Origin: Neurospora crassa OR74A
Lineage: Eukaryota > Ascomycota > Sordariomycetes > Sordariales > Sordariaceae
Assembly: GCF_000182925.2 (NCBI RefSeq)
Contig: NC_026507.1
Coordinates: 1,860,001-1,924,000 of the forward strand
DNA: 64,000 bases
Direction of reading: 5' to 3'
Part shown: in pieces, positions 10,274-20,600 of the stretch
How the letters are laid out: every line of letters starts with the position of its first letter
Position numbering within the stretch: the first letter of the stretch is position 1
Program-made: the position numbers and the translations under genes
Notes under the pieces: model-generated
Databases searched by the model: none
Seen by the model: only the letters and a program-made list of their open reading frames with translations
Told to the model about the DNA's origin: nothing

Positions 10274-11020
10274 ATGGCCCTCTCAACCGAAGTTAACATC
10301 ACCGTCAACCCCCCCTACCACCTTCGCGACGGCGCCACACCTTCCCACTTCACCTCCTCCAACCTGCCCTGGATCACCGGCACATGGCACACCACGCACT
10401 CGACCAACTCCGAAGAGCAATCAGGCAAGCGCAATGCGCGCATCTGCCTCAGCCTGATCCGGGGCACCAACTCCGTCTCTTCGGATTCTGAGGGTTCCGA
10501 CTCGGATATGGAGCCCGACAAGGACCGGATCCTCGCCGTCCGCTCGTACCAGAACCTGCACTCGTCGGCGATCCAAGACGTCGGGCAAACCGATCTCTTC
10601 CTCGACGAGCTGGACCAGGGGTTCACGCAGGTGAACGGGCCCATTATGCGCCAGCGGTGGGAGATCATTGCGTGGGGAAAGGAGGGACAGCTGGAGGAGT
10701 GGATGAATGATGACGGCTCGGGCTGGATCGTGGACAACTCGGGGGAGGCCAGGCCGGATTGGAGGAATAGCTATGTGGTGGTGTACATCGGAAATGACCT
10801 TGGCAAGTTGAGGAATGTGGGCGAGGGCACGATTGAGATTTGGGATCGGTTTGGGCCGAGTGGACCCCTCAGGGAGGAGACGGTGGAGAAGATTAGGGAG
10901 GCTTTGCAAGCGTTGGGAGGGAAGGATGAGCGATTCGCAAAGTTGGCATCAAGGTTGCAGAGGATGAGGATGGATGAGGGGAGGAAGAGTGAGGATGATG
11001 CGAGGATAAGGGCGTATTAA
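10274..11020 (+). CDS. Calycin/lipocalin-like fungal protein of unknown function
   Basis: A single exon of 248 aa. The segment LPWITGTWHTTHSTNSEE at about residues 31-48 matches the opening strand of a fungal lipocalin-like family, whose usual form is GTWHVTHST followed by a short linker and K-R-N. Here KRNARICLSLIRG follows. Further motifs fit a beta-barrel: RSYQNLHSSAIQDVGQTD, then MRQRWEIIAWG, then YVVVYI. The C-terminus (about 200-248) is helical and charged, with the KIREALQALGG helix. There is no signal peptide, so a cytosolic protein is likely. An acidic Ser/Asp insertion at about 68-82 (SSDSEGSDSDMEPD) separates the first strands and is unusual. The ATG sits in a strong context (A-run followed by ATGG). 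Ligand and role are unknown. Confidence 0.7.
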   Translation: MALSTEVNITVNPPYHLRDGATPSHFTSSNLPWITGTWHTTHSTNSEEQSGKRNARICLSLIRGTNSVSSDSEGSDSDMEPDKDRILAVRSYQNLHSSAIQDVGQTDLFLDELDQGFTQVNGPIMRQRWEIIAWGKEGQLEEWMNDDGSGWIVDNSGEARPDWRNSYVVVYIGNDLGKLRNVGEGTIEIWDRFGPSGPLREETVEKIREALQALGGKDERFAKLASRLQRMRMDEGRKSEDDARIRAY

Positions 11021-12440
11021 GCAGGTGGTATGACTTGGGTATAGGCTCTAGTTTGGGTTGAGACTTGAGGGACCAAGCGAGGTGGATTGACAAAGACAAA
11101 ATGCGCGCTGTAGCCGCTGTTCGAGTTGATCATGAAAGGATTTTGAAAAAAAAAAAAAGGATTCTTGACTTGTAAGTTTGGACGATGCTTTTAGTTACCT
11201 ACCTACTAGAGGTGATAATGTGTAATAGTAATGCATTGGTTCGAACATCCTGAATGACATATCGAGTTTTGTCCTTTCTTTTGTTTCGAAATATCTCATG
11301 TGTTTCCTTTGCAGTGTGGGTAATACAGTACCTACAAACGAGATCTTAAAGTGTAGGAATAGCCGTCCTTGCCCTTAGTAACTGCTCAACTTGGCATCGT
11401 AAATGTCAGTGTCATGACGGGGCAGGCTCCAGAATCTGGACAGACACTTGGTCACTGCCGTCATGGAATTGTTAATAGTTGGCCGCACTTGTGGACAAAG
11501 AACGTGGTACGTGAAGTCAACTACCTAGGTAGCATTAAATGTATCGAAAAAGAATGCCAGAGCAATACCTATCCTGAAAAAGAAAGAAAAGAGAAAAAAA
11601 AACGAGACACAACCACCGTTCGAACCAGTCACCTCCTTTAACCCTACCCATAATCCCATTTTACCTCCGGAGATGGCACAAAAAAGATACAAAAAATAAC
11701 CAACAACCGCTCAATCGATCACCGCAGTCGACCATCTAAACACCTCAACCTTTTTTTTTATTGATTTGTTATCTTACCTTCTTCTGTCGCTGCAGATACT
11801 AACAGATCCCACTTGCAAGCAAGTGGTCGCGGTCTACGATGTGGAACGCTCTTTGGGTTACTTGAATGTACATCATCGTTCCCGAACCGACAGGTAACTT
11901 TTTCGAAGGTTTGAGGTGTTGGGACGGTTGACCACTACGCCATCGGCCAAGCGGTTGTTGGTGAAAGAGCTACCGACCAGGTGGACTAAAAACCCCCGTC
12001 GGGCGCCGAGTCTGGTCTGGTCTGGAAAGGTGTGGCGGCAGGCGCGGGTACCTGGTGGACAAGTAAAGGTAGTCACGGTGTAAGACATGGGATAAAAGAG
12101 GTAAGCTCGAACAACATCAGACAGCAGCCTGGAAGTGGAAGTGAAGGACCAGAACTCCCGCCGGAAGGAGTGATGAAAGACAGATGACATGTAGCAGGTC
12201 ACACTTCAACCAAGGAAGTTTGCAACTACTGTCTGTATGGCCTGTATTTCCTTCCATGTCTTGATCGTGCTTGACTTCCACTTGCCTTTTTGATCCATGA
12301 AAAACCTAGGGAGTTTGCAGATTTTTCTTGTGTGTCCGAGTCCATCTCATCTGATCACATCCCATCCCATCCTATCCTTCGGACACTCGCACCAGAAAGA
12401 TCAAAAACACTCCCCCAAGTCCACCGATATACACATCATC
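11021..12440. other. Intergenic region
   Basis: About 1.4 kb containing the 3' flank of the calycin-like gene, an A-run at 11147-11158 and a 12-bp palindrome CTACCTAGGTAG at 11521-11532, a motif recurring elsewhere in the window. No gene is supported. Confidence 0.45.
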
Positions 12441-13197
12441 ATGCTGCTTTACATTGGCGCAGTGTTCTGCGTGGTCACTATCGCCCATGTCGTCCCACCT
12501 CATCACGTGGACTTCCCCCCCACCGCCAATTTTGCGCATTTGTTCAACCCCCGGAGCGCCGACTTTCAGCGGAACGTTAGTATTGTCGGACTGTCTGCCT
12601 CTACTTCCGCGAACCGACCTTTCATCGAGTAAGCGTTGTCTTTCCCAATTCTGTGAAGCTACCTTTGGCTGATCTAGTTCCAACTCCAGTTACAACTTCA
12701 ATCTGACCGCAGGTCCCTTTGCCCCCGCCGCCTATTGTCACGCCTCCATCTCTACACCTGAAGCCAACAACCTTCTTACCACAGACTGGATTCAGTGTGA
12801 TCTGCCGCCGTTGGACTCAACCGACACCAAGTGGAAAGATAAGGCCACTCGGACTTCCTACAGTCAACATCAAGGGGCAAGCAAAGTCGGCAAAGCAGAT
12901 GCTGCAAGCAGAAGCGAAGTTACCCGAGCCTCAACAGCCTTCCGATGGACCCAGAACCCTGAAGGAAGCGCCACTCTCGATATTGACTCAAACGTCACGG
13001 TTGCCAGGGACGGCGACGGCAACAGCAGAGGCGTCATCATCCGGCAGCAGGCTGCCTACGACATCCCGGCCGAGGATATTGTTGGCCACGCTGAGTATCG
13101 GGGACCACAGGAGGTGAGTGCTCGGGTACAGAAGATGGAAATCTGTGACGATGTCGATGGAATCAAGACTTGCAACGAGATTGGCAATGCTGCATAG
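12441..13197 (+). CDS. Small secreted protein, unrecognised
   Basis: Two exons, 12441-12628 and 12690-13197, with a 61-nt intron (GTAAGC donor, GCTGAT branch, CCAG acceptor) encode 231 aa. The N-terminus MLLYIGAVFCVVTIAHVVP is a signal peptide with likely cleavage near residues 15-20. The junction gives RPFIDYNFNLTAGPFAPAAY. The mature chain has few Cys (for example AAYCHA, WIQCDLPP and, near the end, EICDDVDGIKTC), one N-glycosylation motif near the junction (NLT) and another in SNVTVA. The pattern of a signal peptide, an early CHA and a following W-x-x-C resembles small secreted beta-sheet proteins of Pezizomycotina, but I cannot name the family. Two other AG sites near the acceptor give wrong frames or poor branch spacing. 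Confidence 0.65.
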
Positions 13198-13847
13198 TGT
13201 GCCACAGCAAAAACGCAGTGAAGAGACTCAAAAGAGTGCCCGAAAGGCAAGGACATCCCCAAAGAAGGTTCTTGATGATATTGATTTCATCAATCCTGTA
13301 CTCCGCGGCGCTTTGTTGACTATATGGACGATATCCGCTAAGTCTACACCATGAAATTCGATGTTCATAGCACTTGTGCTTTTTCACAGCCACCAGGTCA
13401 AATTACCCATCGGAGGTTAGCCGAAGGATATGATCCAAAAAGAAATTGGGTTATTCAGCCTTCTTTTGTCGAAAATGGGCTGGAAGGATCTGCAACTTAT
13501 ATTTGCAAAATGGTTGGGGGTGGCACGATGTTGAGATCCAGCTAGTCTTGGAGTGGATGAGGGCGGCTATCAAGAACCCAAAGTTGCAAACTTATTTTCC
13601 TCTGTAAGTACGGAGGGAATGAACTTGAACAACGTCGATAAGCTAACCATATCCTGAACAGGAAGTCACTCCGAACTCAGAGGCCTTTCACTCACGTAGA
13701 GAAGTCGCTGTTGAACACATACTTCCAAAGACACTTTCCACCGCTCGCCGCTCATACATCCCTCTGTACCAGCCATGAGAGTAATCTTGCCTTACCCTTA
13801 AGAAATCTCCAAGACTACAGGCGCAAGTGATCCGAATCCCACGTAAA
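13198..13847. other. Spacer with coding-like fragments, possibly a decayed gene
   Basis: No intact gene. Plus-strand fragments around 13440-13610 read like protein (MGWKDLQLIFAKWLG in one frame, then GWHDVEIQLVLEWMRAAIKN in another, ending before 13607). Such adjacent pieces suggest a fragmented host gene or an exon set I could not join. The evidence is only composition. Confidence 0.25.
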
Positions 13848-15108
13848 TCAAACCCTAACAAATTCCCAAACCGTTCCCTCCTCTGGATTCGTTGCCACAA
13901 ACGCCCTTCGTTCCTCCAAAAAGTTGATCTTGTGCAACTTCTCCCAATGCGTTACCATCAAATACCATCCTTTTCTTTCCAGCGCCGGCCTCACAGTCAT
14001 GAACTCCCAACCCTGATGCCTGTACACCCGCGCAATGATATTCTGCCACATGTCGTGTCCCAAAAAGGTTCCCGATGCCGCGTTGCGGAAGCCGAGCCAC
14101 CCCGCATTTTCGACGCAGTGCCAGTGCCAATTACATTGGCCCTTGACGATGCAAGGCTGCTCGGCCCCGCTGTTGGGGAAGAGATAGGGGTCAGAACCTT
14201 TTTGATCAGTGAGGCTGATCAGATCTGGGTCAGGGACGTGAACTAAAGTCAAGTTCCCGTCTATCAGAGTCAGCGCTCGGCCGGTCGAGGCTTCGAGGAG
14301 GATAAAACTTTGGTTGGGTTGGGGGTCGGCGTGGCGGGTGTAACGGGAGGAGGAGGGCGGTGGCCCGGGTTTTGATTCTTGAGCCGCGGCGTAAGAAGGA
14401 GAGGTGGGAGCACTTTCGTATGCTGGCGCACTGAGAGATTGGAAAAAGAAGACGTAAGTAAGCGACTAAGAAAGCAAGAAGGAGGACGACGACGAATAAG
14501 AAATGGCGGATGGTGAAATTGTTGAAGACGAACTTCATATACGACGATGAGCCAGAGGAGGTAGATGAGGAGTCGCTTGGGCTCGACTCTGATCTCTCTC
14601 CTTTTTCTCTTCTTCTCGTCTGTGCATTTTCATGAAGCCTAGCTCCTCCTTCTCCTCCTCCTGAGCCAGCCAATGTCTCACTCGTCTGGCTGGTGTGCAA
14701 CTGTAGGTTTCTCGCGCTCAAAGTGTTGGTAATCGTGTTCCTTCTCTCCCGGTCTCGATTCCGGTTTTCGATAATTTGCCGTTCAATTTCATCGTGGTAC
14801 AAAGATCTCCATTGGGCCAGAGAATCATCAATACGCCCGTCATGATGATCAGAAGAGTCCATTTCATGTAGGACCGAGCTGATGGTCTGTAGGTTTACCC
14901 CTTCAGCGGCAACGGTATGGGCATCTGAGGAAGTGGGGGTGAGAAAGCCGTTGCCGCTAGTGGTGGTGGTACTTTCGGTGAGGGAGGAGTAGGGGACGCT
15001 GATGTCTGATTGGGCATCGTCGTCATTGTCGTCGTGGGAATTGGGGTTGGCATTTCCATCGATGCTCCCATCGGGTGTGCAAGGGAGTATTGGTCGGCTT
15101 GAAGTCAT
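13848..15108 (-). CDS. Fascin/beta-trefoil-like fungal protein with a long disordered N-terminus
   Basis: The best model has exon 1 15108-14543 and exon 2 14430-13848 around a 112-nt intron (GTATAT donor, CTTAC branch, CTCAG acceptor), giving 382 aa. The N-terminal ~190 residues are Ser/Thr/Asp-rich with a charged helix near 110-130 (ERQIIENRNRDRERRN). The C-terminal ~150 residues carry the beta-trefoil signature of a common fungal family: WHWHCVENAGWLGFRNAASG, TFLGHD, YRHQGWEF, RKGWYLMVTHWEKLH and a closing TVWEFVRV. The role is unknown; trefoil folds commonly bind actin or glycans. In the unspliced reading the intron encodes a strongly hydrophobic stretch (FLFVVVLLLAFLVAYLRLLF), which would look like a membrane anchor but throws the trefoil out of frame. 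I could find no alternative intron that keeps both. The start is the first ATG (MTSSRPILPCTPDG). Confidence 0.65.
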
Positions 15109-16019
15109 GTTGGACTATTTTCTGGGGTGGTTATGCTAAGTGAAGGTTGTTGTCCGAGGTCACCCACTTGATCAGATCGAGCTGGTCTCTAATTTCCATG
15201 TATAAGGATTGAGTAAGTGAAGATAAAAAGGCACAGATCAAAACCTCCGAGGACGAGCAAGATAAGTAGGACAATATATACGCAATAGGTATACAGGTAG
15301 CATCCACCACCACCACATGGACCGATGTCAATCCTTGTCCAAGGCGGGGTTGGACTTTGGGCGGCCAAACAAACAGCGTTCTCGGGGGGCGGCTGCTGCA
15401 TACCTTTCTGCATATAAGCGACCGCGGGAAATACGGGATTGGCCGCAGATTATGTAGGTGTGGTGTTGCTTCATCGGGGCCTCTCGCTTCGTTTGTTGGT
15501 TTTATCTTTCTGGGATTCTGGACGTTGAAGACCAACAAATGAAGGCCGATCAGATTGGCCGCCCTGGATTTTGGGTTGACGTGTGGGCCGCCTGGCGGTT
15601 ATAGACTTAGGTGCGAAGTAAAGAATATCACTCAAAAGAGTGGGAGATATCTTATCTACGTAATAAGAGAAGAGGCCATGCTTGAAAAGGGACGTGGGGA
15701 AGCTGGGTTTGTTTTGGAGATGATCATGAAATTCTCTCTTGTCGAAGAGCTTCTTGGCATCAGTCAAGGCTGCAGAAGTGGCTTGTACAGGCATTGCTTT
15801 CGCACCACTCGCCTTCATTGTCCATGGACCATCTATGCAACTCTCTTTATCGGTCGTGATAGGCGCAAGTATTCTCACAAACTGTCGGTTCTTTTTTATC
15901 ATGTACTCGCTGTATTGAAACGTCGGATAAGACGTCATACACATATTGCAGGAAACTGGCCATTCAATACATTAACATCCACAACTGACTTGACACAGAA
16001 CTCTATAGCTTCTGCTTTG
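15109..16019. other. Intergenic region
   Basis: About 900 bases. A minus-strand frame at 15471-15818 starting MKASGAKAMPVQATSAAL stays open for 115 codons, but its second half is unlike protein and no motif is recognised, so it is not called. Otherwise this is promoter sequence for the minus-strand gene ending at 15108 and the 3' flank of the oxidoreductase. Confidence 0.4.
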
Positions 16020-17148
16020 TCACTCCTCGCTCCTCTCAACCCCTTCCGTCTCCTGAATCCGATAAACATACTTCACTGCACTCGCCTTTCCATCCTTCAA
16101 CCTCTCCAATCCCTCTTGCACGCCCGCCAATCCTCCCGGGAGCACCTCCGTCCTCTGTGCCTTAAACCAGCCCTCCTGCAATCCCCTCGCCATATAGCGA
16201 TACCAAACATAGCCAAAGTCCTTCTCATCCTGGTGCACGCTACCAACCAGAGTAGTACTCTGCTCCACAAAATCAGGCACACCCATCTTACCAAACAAGA
16301 CAAAAGTTGCCTTGGCCCTCACCTCTTTATCCCCCTTCTTCACCGGCTGCGAAAGCACCTGCGCCAGGTGCTCCGGCGTTCCCTTCTCTGACACCGCGTC
16401 CAGAGCGTGCAGCAACGGCCTGCCGTTCAAAGCCTTCTTGATGCCCTCAACAACCGCCTGCTCGCCCTCGCGGTAATCAATCAGCACATCGCCCTTGTCC
16501 TGGTCCAAAAGCGGCGCAATGCGCTCGCCACCTGCGCGCCCGGCGATGCAGATCAAAGGGTGGATGTTACTCCGCTTGGCCAACTGCAAGGCATAGTACC
16601 CGACAGCCGACGAAGCGCCGTAGATGACCAGCGGGGTGTTTTGGCGCTCCTCATCCGAAACGGCCTTGACCCACGGCTCCGGCAAGCCCAAGCGGGAGAA
16701 GAGACCGACGGCGGCGGTCATGGCTGCAAGCGGCAGAGCGGCGGCCTCCTCAAAGCTGGTTTCCTTGGGGATGTGGAAGGTGGTGTGTTGCCATGCCACG
16801 GCGTACTCGGCCCAGCTGCCGTGGGGGGTCAACATCTCGTGGAATGCGGCGACACGGTCACCGGGTTTGAACTCCCATACGCGCGAGCCGACTTTTTCGA
16901 CGATGCCGGCAATGTCGTCGCCTTGGTTGAGGGGGGGCTTGTCAGGCATCATGCCTGGAAGCTTCCAATCTTTGGGGTTGCAGCCGCTGACAATGACGCG
17001 GATGAGGACTTGGTCGTCGTTGGGTGAGGGGATGGGGGAGTCGATGATCTGGACTTTGGGTCCTGAGGATGAGTGAATGTTAGTTTGTTGGTGCTTTTTG
17101 CGGTCTTCTTGGGTCAAACTTGCCGTCGGCTACGATAGCTTCCTTCAT
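16020..17148 (-). CDS. Zinc-type MDR (quinone oxidoreductase / enoyl-reductase-like) dehydrogenase
   Basis: Exon 1 is only 25 nt (17148-17124, MKEAIVAD plus one base). A 61-nt intron (17123-17063) starts with GCAAGT rather than GT and ends TCCTCAG, with branch CTAAC. Exon 2 runs 17062-16020. The product is 355 aa. The splice is required to give MKEAIVADGPKVQIIDSPIP, the canonical start of this fungal MDR subfamily. The GroES-like domain covers about 5-130 (SGCNPKDWKL, GDDIAGIVEKVG, FKPGDRVAAF). The nucleotide-binding fold follows, with VIYGASSAVGYYALQLAKRS at about 165-185. The structural-zinc Cys cluster and classical catalytic Cys/His set are not evident, placing it with zinc-independent quinone- or enoyl-reductase-like members such as ToxD. 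Substrate is unknown. No biosynthetic cluster genes lie nearby. Confidence 0.85.
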
Positions 17149-17589
17149 CTTGGCTGATGTATATTCAGATGGATTGGTTGTGAGTTGTTATGTTCAAGCT
17201 TGGTCCGGTAAGTATTGGTCATGGAAAGAGCTTCGTAAGAGTTGGTGTATAGAATATGGGAGTTGGAATTATATTTATATACCATGAAGCACCACGCATG
17301 CGCGAGGTAAGGGCCGAGGGGGAGGGAGGATGTCCAGCATTCACACCGAGGCACCGTGGAGACTGGGAGTCGTCGATTACCAATTCATCACGCGTAGTGT
17401 GGACTCCGAATCCCCGATCTTGTTCGATCGAACCGGGGATTCCATTTGTGCATGTGTAGAAGCACAATAAGTCTCCGAATAGCACGTAATCCACACACGG
17501 GATGACATAACCTCCATTACCAAGCTCCAGAACTATTCTCCGGGGGGGTTGCCGACCCCGACTTACCGTTCGGAATTTGCTTGGCATCA
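17149..17589. other. Spacer between the oxidoreductase and the AT-rich island
   Basis: About 440 bases of normal composition, including the promoter of the minus-strand oxidoreductase. No gene is supported. Confidence 0.4.
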
Positions 17590-17664
17590 TTACCATTCCC
17601 ACACTCAATCGCCTGTGCAGTCTTGGCAAGAGGTGTGTGTGCGTGCACACACACACACACACAC
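17590..17664. repeat. Left arm of a 57-bp inverted repeat (17590-17646) plus (CA)n microsatellite
   Basis: Bases 17590-17646 are the reverse complement of 21900-21956 with 56 of 57 matches. The arm begins TTACCATTCCCACACTCAAT and runs inward into a (CA)n tract (17646-17664), then directly into AT-rich sequence. The right arm is also flanked inwardly by a GT-rich tract. Unlike the island it borders, the arm is full of intact CA/TG dinucleotides. Confidence 0.9.
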
Positions 17665-20600
17665 CGTACTTCTGTATTGCACAACTTCGTTAAAATTCAT
17701 TATTTTACAATAATTTCTATATTAATTTGAAGCTATTTCAATGTGCAAAGTAATTACAATACTAGTAATTAATTAAATTTATTACGATAATACCTCCTAA
17801 GATAATCCTTAATTTAAAACCCGCCGGTATAAAGCAATCCCGTACTCGAAGCGGTATATTAATAATCTACTTCGACGAAGATTAAGATTAAGAAGATCCT
17901 AACCTAATAATTCTATAACGCGCCTTATCCCGCCCTAAAAAGAAGAGTTATAAAACCGAGTAATTTATTAAAATTATTCCTAAAATTATTCTACCTAAGA
18001 AGAAGGTTACTTCTATTAAGATTATTGTTAAGAAGATTATTATTAAAAAGATTACTATTAAAAAAGGGAAGGCTATTGCGCTAGAGTTAGAATTAATCCT
18101 AGTCCTAGTCTTAGAACTATTATCGTCCCTCTTTAAGCTTGTACTACCCGTTGAGATTTTTAGTAATAAAGAGGATTTTATTAATAATAATAAGGTTGAG
18201 TAATAGTTCCCTATCCGTTTTATTCCTAAGAAGTAGGCTTTTAATATTTTATTTTATTTATTGGGCGATAATAATAGCGAAGTAGCCTCCCTAACTAAAT
18301 TAATTACTTTAGTATTATTGGCCTAACCCTATACTACCTATAAACCGGTTACTATAGTACCGCTACCGCTACGTCCTAAATATTCTAATTCGATACGGGT
18401 TTAATTTAATATAGTTGGTTTATATATTATTATTAATTATATTAAATTACCCACTATCGAAGAACGTAATTTATTTAGAGAGGTTGAAGTTAAATAAAAT
18501 AATAATAAATTTTATAAATAGCGGTTTAGAATAATATTATTTAGTAAGATCCTATATATATAGTAAAGTTATATAGAAGATATTATTAGCGATAATATAG
18601 CCGTAGGGATAAAGTAGTTAGTCTCTTTGTATGATGTTATATATACTACTACTACCTATAATAATTGCTGCGCCCGGGTTATTATATATAATAAGATTAT
18701 TCTTAGGAAGGATTTTTATAACAAGTATAATAATATTGAGTATGAGATTGTTATAAAGTTGTATTTCTATTATATTAGTTAGTACTACTATTTTATTATA
18801 TTATTTAAATTTCGGTTAACCGATCTGCTTACTAATAAAATCCCTATTACCCTATCCTCCTATAGTAGTATACCTTCTACTCCTACCCCCTCTCGTAATT
18901 TAATTAATCCTTTTATTACCCTAATCCTACAAGCGGTCGATACACTATTATTACGAGGGTTACGGACTTTAACTAGTACCAAAAAATTTAAATACGTTAT
19001 AATAAATATTATATTAGTAGAAGTTAAAAAGAATTTAAAGGAGGATTAGTAGTAAGAGGAGCGTATAGGGGTAAAATTATATAGTATTGTATATTAGGAG
19101 TTGGTATAGGTATAGGTATATAGTTTTAGTTATAAGTATAAGAATTATAATAAGGCTATTGAATATTAGATATGCTATATTATAGATAGGAGTATAACCT
19201 ATTATAGTTTTAATATTAAAAATATAAATAAGTAAATACGTACTATATTACTAAGGAAGGCTATAGTAATTAACCCACTATTTAAATTAGTATAAAATAT
19301 ATTAGGCAATAAGATAGTAGCCGCCTCTAGTACTAGCGATGGTAGTAGTAAATGTAGGGGAGGAGGTAATAAATTATTGGTTAATATTAATATTATTAAT
19401 AATATTAATAGTAATAATAGTAGTACTAATATAGAGACTATAAATAGTTTATTATAAACTATATTAAGGAAGAACGATTTTAGAAGTTTATATTAATTAT
19501 ACCCTCCTCCCCTATATTTATTATACCCGCTACTATACTAATACTTCCCTTCCTATTTTTAATATCCCTAAATCTAATTACCTTATACTACTAGTAGCTC
19601 CATTACTAATTTAGTAATTGCTAGTAATTATAATTATAATATAGCGGGCATTCTCCCCCTACCGGGTAAAGTAGTAACTATTAATTTATATATACTGTTA
19701 AAGTATTTTACTACTACGTTCTATAAACATCCGACCGATTATAAGATTTTCGCTATTAGGCGTACTAATACTAACCCTCCTTCTATTTCTATAGTAATTA
19801 TAGTATTTATTTAACTACTAGTACTATTATTAATTATACTGCTATTGGTAGTAAGTAAGGAGGATAAGGGTAAAGAAATTAGAAATTCCCTAATAGAGGC
19901 CGGAGAATTATTTATACTACATCTGTCTATACCTTCGACTCTTAATCTTCGTTCATTATTATTACCCTCTACCCTACTTAATTAGCCGGTTAAAAAAATT
20001 ATTACTAAATTCTTTAAAGCGTTTTATAAATATTATTGTATTAGATTATTAATTAAAATAGTATTAATATATAGAGCTTTAATTGTTTTAAAGAATAAGT
20101 TCTAGAATAAGGAGGCGCCGTCCGATATATTTGTACTTAGAGAGTAGCTAGTAGAATAATTTATAAAGCTAAGGTTTAATTACGACTTCTATATAGTATT
20201 TAGGGATAGTATTAAAAATTTCCTTAAAACTAAGTACGTAGTACTAGTAATATAGTTAAATTATAGTAAATATACCTTCTAACCCCTATTGCTATAATTT
20301 AATTAATTAGTATATACTTTAAACTTACGATTTAATACTATATTCGAATATAGCGTTACTAGAATTATCGCTTCTATAGTGGGTAATACTACTATTAATA
20401 GTCCTAATAAGTAATAATAATATTACGAATCGATTTATAGTGAAAGAGGGGGGTTTTTAGTATTTTAGTATTATTATATAAATAAATACAATTTCTAATA
20501 CTTCTAATACTTCTAGCATTTTTAGTATTTCTAGTATTTTTAGTATATAATTCAATTTAATATATATAAATCCATCTCTCCCTTTTATACTCTCTACCGC

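Noticed and set aside
15471-15818. Minus-strand frame starting MKASGAKAMPVQ
   Set aside because: Only the first third looks protein-like; no family, no intron support.
20461-20560. Short TTAGTATTTCTAGTA-like tandem repeat within the AT island, considered as a telomere-like or minisatellite array
   Set aside because: Irregular units explained by the extreme base composition after RIP.
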